Shown in pieces: positions 1-11,427 of a DNA stretch of 64,000 bases. Source of the DNA: Rhodamnia argentea (lineage: Eukaryota; Streptophyta; Magnoliopsida; Myrtales; Myrtaceae); the NCBI RefSeq assembly GCF_020921035.1, contig NC_063152.1:16878001-16942000 (forward strand), in the 5' to 3' direction. The translations under genes were made by a program, and so were the position numbers. The notes under the pieces are model-generated. The model had not been told where the DNA came from, did no database searches, and saw only the letters and a list, made by a program, of their open reading frames with translations. How positions within the stretch are numbered: the first letter of the stretch is position 1; every line of letters starts with the position of its first letter.

Positions 1-3000
1 GTCACAAAAATATAGAAAAATGGCAAATATTTTTATTTTAATTCTCTCTTCTTATTGACCTCAAGAAAAATTAAAAATTGAATTCAATTTTAGGTGTTTC
101 TTCACAACACCAAGGGTTGAATTCGCATAAAAAATACAATTTGAGTCTTTTTATTTGCAATTTTTGCACATTTTGAGTCAAGACATTCAATTGCAGTCCT
201 TTGTAGCTTCAATTTGATCAATTGCACCCTCAATTGCGCGAATTGCACAAATTGGGCAAGAACTCCCAAAACTTTTGCAATTTAGTCCCTAGGATTTCCA
301 ATTTTTAAAATTACTTTTAATCCAGGGACTTGCAATGCAAAATTGGACTTCCCCCTAAGGTTTTCACATATTTTGAATCGATTGGTGGGGGTGGTTTGAT
401 CCAATTTGACCAATTTGGCACCCAATTGAAGTTTTCCTCAATTTGGGATTTTAGAAAAATTTGGGGTTTTTGTAGAAATTGATGAAAACTTTTGGGCAAA
501 ATCACATTTCTAGACAATATTCAGGCCCCTAAGTTCAATTTTGAGGTTTAATTTTAAAAATTCCCCGTGGATTTTAATTAATTTTGAAAATTTCAAGTCG
601 GAACAGGTTCGGGTTGGTCTGGCCGGGTCGAACCGGTCCGACCGGTCCAAACAGTGTCATCTTCTTCACGGACTCGCGCGAATTGCAGGTTTGAAGGCCG
701 AGATTCAACAATCAAATTGAAAATCAATTCGATCCTAATTGGATCAATTACCTTAGGCGTTTCATTCATCGGATCAATACGCGTCGATTGCCATCAATAT
801 CATGGCCAATGGTCGCCGGAGCACGGCGGAGGAAGGAGTCAAAGTCCCGGTGCTACGAAAGTCAACATCCTAGAACCATAGTTCAATTTGCGCTCGTTTT
901 GGTTCAACGGCGAGCCAAACGGACTTGGACGGAATCATAATCGATTCCGTCACCGTCCGGCAACCAAAAATCACGTGATTAACACGTATGGGCGTCACCG
1001 ACTCAAGTTCCCGTGCGCGCCTAATTTCAAAACTTGGTATAAAAGGATGAAGAAGATTCAAGAGAAAGAGGGAGGCTCATTCGTGTTCGCTTAGCAACAG
1101 AATAGAGAGAGAAGAGAGAAAACTAGAGAGAGAGGCTGCGGTGCGACGCCATAGCCGTAGTTGTAGACCGAGATTCCGCGACTTTAGCCCATTCGATTCA
1201 AGCCAAACCAAGGCGACGGATCGCCACCGGAAGTTCGCCTGAGCTGGGAGGAGCCGATCGCACCAACTAAATTGGCCGTAAATCTCCTAAATCGGTGAGT
1301 CCACTTCTCGAGCTCAACACCGTGCGATTATGGCATCACACATTCTCGAGTATAATCATTGAAATTATTGTGTGCGTTTCACTTCCGGAACATCACCGAG
1401 CATATTCACATTCTTGTTTGGCATCGATTTCTCTTGAATCGCATGAGTCGAGCCTCCAACCGGTCGCGGTCCGGCCGAATACCGGCCAGGCAACCTTAGC
1501 CACCGCGAGCTCAATCGGAGCTCGAGGTAAGTCTTCTAAACCTCCTATGATGCTTGTGTATGTGTTAATTGCTTTGATTTGGCCTTAATCTGCATGATTG
1601 AACTCCGAGTTCCCGCTATGTGCGTAGTTCATAGCTCGAGTTTTGCTCGGTGAAATCACTCAATTCTTGGATATGTTGATCCGGAGTGTTAGGCGAGTTG
1701 ATTCGCGTTGGTTTGAGGTCATTCCGGCAAGATCTCACCGTTAGATCTCGCCTAAGGAGCCTTAGCCGTTGAACCTAATATCGTCGCGAGGAAGACGACG
1801 ATGCTGAGGTGGCATGTCAACAGGTCAAAGATGAGGTGTCGTCGCCCGGTTGGTCTAGGGTGTCGCCCGACCAACTCGGCCGTTGGCGCGAGCGAGCCGA
1901 CTCGGCATTGATCCGACGGTCTAGATAATTAGGCAAGTTTGATTCTGGGCCGTTGGATCCGATTTTTTGTATTTTCTATTATTTCGTTTATTAGTTAGAA
2001 AATAAAAAATGTAGAAACGGCGCCGTTCTGTTTAAGTGATGCGTCGTCGTTTTAGGCCTTAGGTAGAATGAACGGCTCGGATCGAGCCTTAGAGTTTAAT
2101 CGTGGCCGCCCATCTATTAGGCGATGCGGCGTCGTTTTAGAGGGATAGACCGATGCGTCGCCGTTTTGATCCAGGATGCTCGGACGGCCGAGATCAATTC
2201 AAGGATTGATCTCGGCCGTTTATCTATTTTCTTTATTTCCGAATATTAGGAAATTGACTTTAGAAAATAAAAAAAATATAAATAAATAGGATACGGCACC
2301 GTTTTTGTGTAGAATAGGTCTGAGTGGGTCCGGATCGGGTTGACCCGGTCCGAAATATTAATAAAAACTTTCTAAAAATCCAAAAAAATTGCAAAGTTCA
2401 TAGAAAATTCATAAAAATTCCCAGATATTCCCGGAAAATTTCTAAAAAATATCTAGGTTGATTCAAGACTCCTAAAGTCTGGATTGAAAATTTTTGAGAC
2501 TTCGAGGGTCGATCCACATCGATTCGAAAAATTCCTGACTTTTAGAAAATAAATAAAAAATCCCAAAAAATTAGAAAAATTCCAAAAAATTCTAAAAAAT
2601 CACAAAAAAATGGGAAATGGCCATATTCAACTGGCCCGACCCTATTTTGTGATTTTTGGGTCCCGAACCCCCAAAATGACCATTTTACCCTTCCGGGCCT
2701 TTCGCTCCAAAATTTTCCCGAACCATCCCGACACTCAATTGGATTTTTCTATGGGCCGATAGGGCTATTCTAGATATATTTGTCTTGATTGATTGATTGA
2801 TTTGATTGCGATTACTTTGATTGCCCATTTAAATTCTTGGTTGTGACTGATAGGTTAGAAAATTCCCGTCCGCATGATATCCTTTGATCGTTAGAGCCTA
2901 CCTCACCCTAAATTTCGTTTGCATGAACTCTTAGGTTAGAAAATCACTCAACTTCGGTAACCGAAAGTGCGTCGATGTAAATCCGGGCGTAACCAAGTCC

Positions 3001-3298
3001 CCGGACCCAAATCTCTGATTCTCGTAGAATAGAACGGTTTCTCCCGATCGCTCGATAGGGTTCCCGATCATACCCTCCAAGAATTGATCGGTGGCGACTC
3101 CATATGCATGTACACTATGCACATGTCACCCGACCACACTAAAGTCGACCCCGATAAAAATTTTCTTCACATAGCGATTCGAGTAATGGGTCTCGGGAGG
3201 GACCCGCACGCCAAGATCCACTTCCCAACCGGGTCGGAAGCGCGGCTCGTTAACCTCACTCAACCACCCCGCTCTAAAGGAAAGGGAGGGTCGCGACA
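1..3298 (+). mobile_element. Gypsy (Tat/Athila-like) long LTR, 5' end outside window
   Basis: The stretch is non-coding and aligns along its two ends with the solo LTR at 50208-52843. The first bases match the other copy about 210 bases from its start, so the true LTR start lies left of the window. The last kilobase matches strongly, including the segment around 3180-3240 (gtaatgggtctcgggaggg) and the terminal gggtcgcgaca at 3288-3298, which ends in the usual CA. The middle (about 600-2300) is largely absent from the other copy, so this is a longer family variant of about 3.5 kb. A TATA-like tataaaag at 1038-1045 followed by a purine-rich leader could be the LTR promoter, on the plus strand. 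No gag-pol follows, so this is a solo or broken LTR. Family lineage is inferred from LTR length and the TGTTGTCAC-type start of the other copy. Confidence 0.72.
1038..1045 (+). promoter_or_regulatory. Putative TATA box of the Gypsy LTR
   Basis: The sequence tataaaag lies in the long LTR and is followed within 40-100 bases by a GA-rich leader. Position and motif fit an LTR core promoter. Activity cannot be judged from sequence. Confidence 0.35.
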
Positions 3299-4080
3299 TG
3301 CGATCGTTTCGTGCGTAAGACATCGGGCGAGTGAAGTTCTAATTCCTATAGTTTCTAGATAATGGCTTTAGATTTGAATGTCATTGAGTGATTGATAAAT
3401 CGTGACATCAGGTTTGATTCTATTTGATTACATATCATTGAGTTTTTGAATATGTCACGGACATAAATGTCAACAAAGGTGAGAATACATTACATATGCA
3501 CCTCATAACATTTCATTGCGAGATGAGAGTTATCCGTCGATGTTTAATGCCGATGGTGTCCCATGGAGCCGGAAATGGAATTCAGGACACCTTCAATGAG
3601 TAGAGAATGCCCCTGCTATGTGATTCGGGATGCCTTAGGTGTGAGAAGTCGCGTGATTTTTTCACAAATGTTTGGTATGCGACGAACATGGTTATAGTTT
3701 GTGAGATGAGAGAAAGTATATGCATGCATGACATTTACATCATTGAATATTGATTGTAATGCTTATGTTCTGAAATCATTGATTAGTAACTATTGTGTTA
3801 AACCTTTATTCATGGAGCTGGTTAAGCTCACCCTCGTGGATTAACCATTTTTCAGATTAGCTTAGCATATAGCTAACCAGTGATGCTGGTGCCAAGGAGT
3901 AGTGCATGGATGTTGGTGGTGAAGATGATGCCCGTGGAGGGTGCCGTTAGGCCGGGAGTAGTTATCATATCTTGTAATCCTCCCAGCTTAATCTATGTAA
4001 AATAAAAGACTGATGTACGTGCCTTAAATCGGATATTAATAAGAAGTATGTAACCAATTTGCTGAATGATCTTATTGATT
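3299..4080 (+). mobile_element. LTR-like remnant, unclassified
   Basis: No gene is visible. The stretch around 3815-3870 (ctcaccctcgtgg, then ttttcag) resembles the 3' part of plant chromovirus-type LTRs, and an aataaaag poly(A)-like signal lies near 4003. It directly follows the long LTR. It could instead be the genomic target of that LTR. No termini or duplication were found. Confidence 0.3.
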
Positions 4081-5243
4081 TCTATATATGACTTCTCCGA
4101 CCAGTAAAACCTATAAGGCCTTACCCATCTATTAGGTGTGCCTGTTGTTTGATATGATTGACTTGCACTTGTGTAAGGCCGACTAATTGCTTTATGTCAA
4201 TTAGTCTTCTGCATACGCCAATCATATTATGTGCAAAGTAATAAGAGATTAAAGTAGAACGTTGAGGTGAGATTAGCAAGCATTCCCTAAAGTGGCAGAA
4301 CTGGGGCACCACGTATCACTAGTTTTAAAATAAGTTCTATCAAATTCAATGGTTGCAATAAATTTGAATGTATGCACAATCAATAAATTTCAAAATTTAT
4401 AAGTAGATCTAGTCTTTCATGAAGTGAATGATCTTAGTCACTTAATTAATGAGGCCCACGTGCTTATCGGATATGAACGGTTAAGATCATTGAGTCAACA
4501 ATAAACCAAATCTAAAAAAGATATTTGGTTGGGGGGGCGGAGCGGCGGCGAGTGCCGCTAGCTGACTTTGCTGGTTTTTTTTTTTTTTAATTTAGTTTAT
4601 TTTGTAATTTAATCTAATTGTATATATATACATATATATATTGAAGTTTAAAAATGGAACAAAACGACATCATGTTGGACTTAACATTCACCACCACGTA
4701 AGAGAGAGAAAGAAAAAAAAATATCACTTCAGTATTTTTCATTAGCCAAATTGAACGAAATTAACGTAAAGACTCGATTACACCAATTTGTTAAGTTTTA
4801 AAACTTGATCGCACTTTCTATGCATTTACAAAAAATATGCATTAAAGGATTAATAAAGAAAGAAAGGCTGTGATTTAAGTTAAAAGAAGTTAAATTTAAA
4901 TTGTTATTGAACGAGAAAGATGCAATTTAACTTCAGAATATTTAATCTTGAAAAAAAAAATTCAGATCATTTGACTTAAAAATTGCTTTGGACTTTGATT
5001 TTTTTTTTTTCTGTCTAAACTTTGGACTTAGATAGATAAACGTTTTTGAATTATTCTTTTTCCAAAAAACAAAAATAGTTCTCTTTTGCAAAAATAAAAT
5101 TTTTTATTCGTTAAATTAATGAAAAACTGATCTAATCAATGGATTAATACCAACAAAAAAAAAAAAAAAAGAGGCCATTGCTAGTAGTGCAGATACAGCT
5201 ATGAAAAAAAAAAATTCAAGTTATTTCCCTTTTACATGTAAGA
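4081..5243. other. AT-rich spacer, no gene seen
   Basis: This spacer has homopolymer runs (for example T12 near 4578 and A16 near 5155), a short GC-rich island at 4530-4565 and TA-rich simple sequence near 4620-4640. No coding exon, RNA gene or paired terminal repeat was recognised. Confidence 0.6.
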
Positions 5244-5456
5244 ATGGATTTGCCTTGACCGACACAAGTTTTTATTTTGGTTTTGCTAGGATCGAGTCTT
5301 ATATTAGGAGGTCTAGGAGTGGTATTACCTATAAATCGCGATTGGTACTTGTATGTGTATCCATCAAAACACCCATTTTGCAGCGGTTGCGGAGCTCCTT
5401 ATTTAGCAAGTAACGTCTTGATTCTATTTGTCGTGATGTTCGTGAATGGGTCGGGA
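5244..5456 (+). pseudogene. ndhG: Nuclear plastid DNA fragment: degraded ndhG 5' part
   Basis: Plastid ndhG encodes subunit 6 of the thylakoid NDH complex. The fragment starts at an ndhG-like start (atggatttgcc at 5244). It then reads LGSSLILGGLGVVLP at about 5283-5327, matching the conserved FLGSGLILGGLGVVL segment of NdhG. After frameshifts and an internal deletion it continues with traces of LVLVCVS and of NVLIxFxVMFxNGS up to about 5456. Only about the first 75 codons of a roughly 176-codon gene are represented, and an early stop (tga at 5257-5259) is present. It is a dead nuclear insertion of plastid DNA (NUPT), not a functional gene. The match was recognised by eye; a plastome alignment would settle it. 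Confidence 0.78.
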
Positions 5457-5460
5457 TAGG

Positions 5461-6029
5461 AAAAATTGTTCAAGAAGTCCTAAACCTCTTTGACTTTTGA
5501 CATTTCAGTTGTAAACCTTTTGCATGCGTGTCACTTCAGTCGTTCTAACCAATTTTTAAAATCTTTTGGACTTTTACATCATTATTTTTTTTTTCCTTTT
5601 CTTAGGTCTTGTCTTGGCGACTACCGACGAGTTTTCAAATTTTTTCCTTATCGGCGTGGCTCGCGGCGCTCTAAGTCAACATTAAAATCCTCCGATGTAG
5701 CACTCAAGCAATCATTTTTAAGTCATCATTTTTCCCTAAATTTAATAGAATCAGGGACAAATCGAGCCATTTCTCGTAGGTACTTAAGTGATCATTTTTC
5801 CTCCGATATAGCACTCAAGCGATCATTCGAAAAGTTTCGATGTTAAATTGAGCGCCGCACGAAAGTTATGACACTTCTAATGACATTTTCCCCGACTTGT
5901 CATAAGTTATAGCTTTTTGACCAAAAAAGAAAAATGTCATAGCTTGGCCTTTTTATGGTGGACATTAGTCCAACGACTCCCTTTTCCTAAATTCCTTGAA
6001 AAATATAATTTCATGAGGAAAATTTCATA
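5461..6029. other. Spacer with degenerate repeat sequence
   Basis: No gene is seen. A motif of about 30 bases (tccgatgtagcactcaagca) occurs near 5691 and again, slightly changed, near 5801. This and the overall style suggest old MITE debris. Termini cannot be defined. Confidence 0.4.
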
Positions 6030-6352
6030 CAAGAGCACGAAATGAGAGTGTTTTTTTTTTTATAAAAAAAAATATGAAGTGGACATTTTCTCAAATAAGA
6101 GCATGAAATGGAAAGTTTAGTCTCAAATAAGCCCAGATTACTTTCTAATCAAATCTTAATAGGGTTAGAGGCATTTCCGTCTAAAAACCTTGTTGTTTCC
6201 TTTTTTTTTTTGTTTTTATCTCTTTCTCTATGTTTTCTTTTCTTTTCTTTTTCTTTCTTCTTCCTTCTTCAGCATCACGCCGAGACCTCCCGCTGCGCCC
6301 TGGACAACCTCCTTCGCGCCCTTCCCCGCCTCAGCTGCAGCAACCCCACAAG

Positions 6353-6415
6353 AGCACCTTCGACACACTTCTCACGCGAGTTTGCCGTCTCGGTCGCCTT
6401 GATGAAGCCCTGCGC
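6353..6415 (+). pseudogene. PPR-like fragment inside inverted-repeat element
   Basis: One reading frame translates to TFDTLLTRVCRLGRLDEALR, which fits the start of a pentatricopeptide (PPR) repeat (consensus like TYNxLIxGLCRxGRLDEAL). PPR proteins are RNA-binding factors of plant organelles. Only about half a repeat is recognisable; the flanking frame is low-complexity and ends at a stop soon after. I read it as a captured gene fragment. A chance match in GC-rich sequence is possible. Confidence 0.45.
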
Positions 6416-6874
6416 AGCGTCTCGGTGATCAATGGCTTCCTCAATCGACAGAGTGCACCTCCGATGCCCGGCCAAGCGGTGGCCTAGAAGAGGAAAGACA
6501 ATGGCTCAAGGCCTCGATCTCGAGCTCGAGGATAATTCCCGATCGGGGGATGGAGAGCACCAACGGGACAAGTTTGGTTCCTTTTGTCTTCGCGGATCGA
6601 AGACTTTGCCCGTCCTTTTTCTCTCTTGCCACTCCATTAATTTGAGTTTGCGGTCCACAAGCGCACGAACTCATCTCGGCGAATCAAAGGCGAAATTTCT
6701 CCTCGTTCTAGAACCAACCGAGAGAACGCCGCCTTTCCATTGAAACCTTTGTTCCTTTTTTTTTTTTTTGACCTTTGTTCCTTTTTCAATCGTGATTAGT
6801 AAATGGTTGTGGATTGAAAAAAATTTGTGGGTTTTGCAGTGATGGAAATGATGATTCGGGTTAGTTTAAAAATG

Positions 6875-7266
6875 GTTAATATCACGAAAAGCCTTAAATT
6901 GAAATATCAGTGATAAATTTATCCCAAATTAATTTTTTGACTACAAAAAAAAAAAAAAATCTCAACTGGGTACACAGTAACAAATTTATTCTTCTTTAGT
7001 TTCCGTTAAATTTTACCATCAAATTATTGAGTGGATGACCCGTGGCGGTTGACGGATGTACCAATTTGGTGTTTTTATCTTCCGTTTGCCACGAGTGTAC
7101 CGGTTTGAGATTTTTTGTGGCGTTAATATAATTTAATGGAAATTAACGGAGGGTAAATTTATCACAAGTGTATCGGTTTGGAGTTTTTGATTGTCAAAAA
7201 ATTAGTTGATGTAAACTTGTCTCTAGTATGCCAGTTTAAGGCTTTTTGCGATAAAAAAAAAACATT
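6875..7266. mobile_element. Nested MITE, about 390 bp
   Basis: The left end reads gttaatatcacgaaaagccttaaa. The reverse complement of the right end reads gttaatg, an A/T run, then atcgcaaaaagccttaaact. Further inward, terms such as gataaatttat and accaatttggtgttttt are mirrored. This is a typical non-autonomous inverted-repeat element lying inside the larger element. The exact ends are blurred by the A run at 7252-7262. Confidence 0.6.
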
Positions 7267-7804
7267 AACTTGAGATAAATTTGTCTTAAATATACGTTAT
7301 ATGAACTTTTGGGGTATTAGCCCGTTCAAAAATGACAGCGGGAAGAGTTCGAATGTTCATTTTTTTTTTTTTTTAGTAAATGGGTTCCACTTGTGTTTGC
7401 TATTCAAATGTTCATCTGAGCTTGGGATTCATTGCCAATTTGCCAGGGGCACGGTGTCTCATTGTTTATTGTGTGTTGCCATGTGATTCATTTTAGCAGA
7501 AAGAAGAAAGGCAAATAATGTGAGGTTGGGGAAGGACGAAAGAGAAAATGGAGAGAAAAGAGAACGGGATAAGGCAAAAAAGATATATTTTTGGACGAAA
7601 ATGCCCTTGATTATATTAAAATATGATTTATAGATAAGTTTGGGGACTTATTTGAGATCAAGTCTGCATTTGAGGCCCCTTATTTGTAAATAAATTTGTC
7701 ATTCCAAAACTTTATTTGAAATACTTATCCATCTTCTTTCGAAAAGATGACTTTGCATTTGAAAATTTTTCATTACTTACGATTTCTTTATAAATCTCAA
7801 CGGG

Positions 7805-7818
7805 AACGATGCGCATTT
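7805..7818. repeat. Left target-site duplication of LINE
   Basis: The sequence aacgatgcgcattt recurs with one change (aacgatgcgtattt) at 8166-8179, directly after the poly(A) tail of the element between them. Confidence 0.75.
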
Positions 7819-8165
7819 ATTTCAACCACCGCAATAGGCGGGTGCAAAGCAATTGGGGCATCTCCGAGGCTATTTTTGTAGAAAGCCGGGCCCCCTCTAG
7901 GGTCTCGCTATTGGTTTTTTTTTGTGATTCTGGTTCCCGAGGTCCTTTTTAAAGTTTGGCCGTTGTTTGGCCTTGTTGGTACAGGTTCAGTTTAGCCGTG
8001 TACCTAGCGCACTTTCTTCCTGTGTATTTTGTATTGACCTTACACCTTCATATCCCATTGGACATGCCCATGCGTCCCTCCGGGTTCGAGGTTTTTGTAT
8101 TTGGCTTCATCCTTGTACCTAGCGCATTGAAAAGTTTATATATACTTACTTTACAAAAAAAAAAA
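7819..8165 (+). mobile_element. 5'-truncated LINE (non-LTR retrotransposon) 3' end
   Basis: The insert lies between 14-bp direct repeats with one mismatch and ends in a poly(A) run (about 8155-8167) preceded by gtttatatatacttac, as in LINE 3' ends. It has no reverse-transcriptase coding sequence, so only about 350 bases of 3' region were copied. The phrase gtacctagcgca occurs twice inside it (about 7999 and 8115). Insertion with variable-length duplication and a poly(A) tail is the known signature of target-primed reverse transcription. It lies about 0.5 kb upstream of the LCAT4 start codon. Confidence 0.7.
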
Positions 8166-8179
8166 AACGATGCGTATTT
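8166..8179. repeat. Right target-site duplication of LINE
   Basis: aacgatgcgtattt follows the poly(A) tail and matches 7805-7818 at 13 of 14 bases. Confidence 0.75.
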
Positions 8180-8675
8180 TTTTTTTTTATCGGATAGATA
8201 AATCCGTGAATTTCAATTTTCCACAATTACTTTTACTAGCAATTTCTCAATATCAAAAGTTTGTTATACGAAATCCTATATTTTCTTGGCAAAAGATTAA
8301 AAAAAAAAAACCTTATATTTTCAGAAAAGAAAAAATGGTTAAGGGAGGAGGCATTATTGGTCGGAAGAAGCAACAATTGTTTATAATAATACTTGCCTCT
8401 CTCTTATCTTCACGTCTCAGGCTCCGTCTCCATCGCCCCTGTTGACACTCTCCAGCTCCCCTAATTCGAGCCCTAATTTCCCATCATTTTCCCCCAAATT
8501 TCGATCGCCGATCGCTCCGTTCTTCCGCCGCGATCTCGCCGATCGCCTTCGGAATCCGAGCTCGAATCGGAATCGGAATCGGAATCCCCCGAACGACCGG
8601 CGACTCGGTGGACGAGGTTGCGACCTGGAGCCGGATTTTTTGAGCGGGCCTTCGGATTAGGGCTTTGGTTGGGGG
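8180..8675 (+). other. LCAT4 promoter and 5' leader
   Basis: AT-rich sequence gives way near 8400 to a CT- and C-rich leader running up to the start codon at 8676. A short tandem of cggaat units (about 8566-8587) lies in the leader. No separate gene is supported; the reading frames here are shadows. Confidence 0.45.
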
Positions 8676-11373
8676 ATGGCCGTGTCGCTGGAGGACATCT
8701 TGCAGTCCGTGGAGCTTTGGTTGAAGCTGATCAGGAAGCCCCAGCCCTACGTTGACCCGAACCTCGACCCGGTTCTCTTGGTGCCCGGAGTCGCCGGATC
8801 GGTATTGCACGCCGTGGACGGTAGCAACGGCAACGACGAGAGGGTCTGGGTTCGGATTTTCGGCGCTGATCAGAAGTTCCGCAACAAGCTCTGGTCTCGG
8901 TTTGATCCTGCCACCGGTAATTTTGCTCCGTCGATTCTTGCTAATGCGTGATTGGGTCCATCGTCGCAAAGTTGTAGTGTGATTCTTCTTTTTGTGCTTT
9001 GCATTTTCTGTTTATTTCTAGGCTAAGTGGATGAGCTTGCTTGAGATGTTGTTCAATTGAAGTAGTTCGATTGAGTTGATTAGACAAGGAGATGATTATT
9101 TTGGTTGGTTCTAGTATTTCTTGTTGCGTTTGGGTTCAGAGAGTTCTCTAGTGTTTCCTATGCTGTGAAATGATTTTTTCAGCTCATCATAGCTTCCTAT
9201 GGCTAGAGCGTGACTGGGAAATGAAGAGTAGAGGATGACTGATATATGGATTAATTACATTAAACTGCTTCGTATACCTTTAGCTGCTGCTTTAATGGTA
9301 ATGTCATTATGAAGAAAGAATGTGTTGACCTCAGCCCTGATAGATAAGCAAGCCAATGTGAAGTTTCAAATGGTACACGGAGCTACGCAGAGTTAGTTTG
9401 TGGTCTGTTATTAATATGACAACTTCAAAGCCAGTACGCATTAGAGAATCAAGAAGCCATTGTGTTATGCTGGGGTTTTAAGTAGAAACTTACAGGAGAG
9501 CATCATTTTCATAAGCTTCTATTCTGGTAGTACTTCGTGCAAGATCATTTTATTCCGGTGAGAAGGTGGGTGCTCATGTTCCGGTATTGTAAAATCTTTT
9601 ATGTTCTTTTGACTCCCGTAGCTCTTTCGCAGGGACTAAAAAATGAAATATAGCAAGAACTTCATTCTGGTTATCCAATTTAATGAATAGATTACCTCTG
9701 ACTTCTTCCATAAGGGATTTGATCTTTGTTTAGAGAAATTGACTCTTTCATGTGAACATTCAGTCTTCTATACATTTATAGCCTGCTCCTGTTCTCTTAT
9801 ATTCATACATGAAAAGAGAGCATATATGCTTAGTTGATAGTTTGTATGCTGCGTGACATTGTGCATTGTCTAATTCGAACATTGGTCGAAGTTGATATTC
9901 TCAGTAGCTGAAATGATTCACTTGTTCTCATCGGCCTGTTATTTTCCCCTCCCTGGAGGATATCTTTCTAATGGAATGAAAAAATGTTGTTTAAATAGGT
10001 AAGACCGTTTCTTTAGATCCTAAAACAAACATCGTGGTTCCTGAAGACAGATATGGACTGTATGCGATTGATGTTTTGGACCCTGATATGGTACGTATCA
10101 TCTCTCAATGAAATGTCTCTTTTACGTTGATTTGAAGTTTAAGATAAATTGACTTTGAGATTACAGCAAGTAGTGTTTTATAGAATTGGAGTTCCTCTTC
10201 ATTTTTCTAGCTATCATGGCTATCACTGGATTGCAAATGAAGTTTAAACTATTCAGCTGTATCAATCTGACCTACTTTGTTTTCGTGCAGGTCATTGGGC
10301 GTGATTGTGTATACTATTTCCATGACATGATAGTCGAAATGATCAAATGGGGTTTTCAGGAAGGGAAGACATTGTTTGGTTTTGGATATGATTTCAGGCA
10401 AAGTAACAGGTACATCCATGGCATAGTTCTCCTGTTATAATAGTGTTAGCAGACAGGACCCATCACCAACCAAGGACAGAAATTATAACAATGCTGTTAT
10501 CTGTCCGCATACACACTTAAAACACTTCCAATGCAACTAATCACCCCCTCCCCCAACACATATAGTTTCGACACATCATGTTTGAGCTGCAAGTCAGAAT
10601 TTAGCCAAGATACTTTCCACCATTTCTCCAAATGATTTTGACTTTTCAGATTTTGGTGCGAAATGGAAGTCATTCTGTGTACTCTATTTGACAGATTGCC
10701 TGGGACATTTATATAGGAGTCATGTTCTCAAGCCTCTGAATCTTGTTCTAGCTCCGCCCGCCACCGCATATGTAGAAAAAGTAGATTCGTCATCGGGCTT
10801 AGAAGAGGTTAAACAAAATTGTTTGGGGCTTATGGTGTAGTCCATGTTCATGCAATTAACTCTATTGAGAAAAATCATCTGTCATATTGAGTAGCTTGAT
10901 AATTTATGTGATGCATAGCACCTCTTTACCTCGTTAGACTTTCAAGCTAGCAGCACTTGACATGTATATTGTATATTTCAAATCCAGAGGTGTCTTGGAC
11001 TCTCGTCTTCATGTCGCCGTAGATCCTGCTCTTTATCTGCAGGGCAACTTATGTGATGCGTGTAGTGTTAAAGTAGTACATCGTTTGTTTGCCTACACCT
11101 ACCGGCTTAAATTTTTGGGTTGGACCTTTTGACTTGATAGCATAATCATGCTTCAGTTTCTTCATGCTCCAATTGATATTTCATATCTCGCGTGTTTCTT
11201 CTTTGTCTTATCCCCATTCGTCACTATCTTATAAACATGTGGTCTTCCTTCGTCTAATGACTTAGCTTTGGGTTGGACTCTTACATAGTAGTTCAAGATG
11301 GGTTGCCATCTATGCTTTATCTAATGACTTTCGCTTTTGGGTTGGACTCTAATATCTAGTAGTTCAGGATGGA

Positions 11374-11427
<54 letters not shown>

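Larger units (their letters stand above)
6030..7720. mobile_element. Mutator-like inverted-repeat element with gene fragment
   Basis: The left flank (about 6085-6190) contains tctcaaataag, then a segment like aatcttaatagggttagaggcatttccgtc. The reverse complement of about 7590-7690 carries the same order: caaataaggggcctcaaatg, tctcaaataag, then aatataatcaagggcattttcgtcc. These arms also resemble the outer arms of the elements at 34986 and 56560. The interior is GC-rich between 6270 and 6740 and carries a PPR-like coding fragment. A smaller MITE has inserted at about 6875-7266. Ends are approximate and no duplication could be read. Confidence 0.55.
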
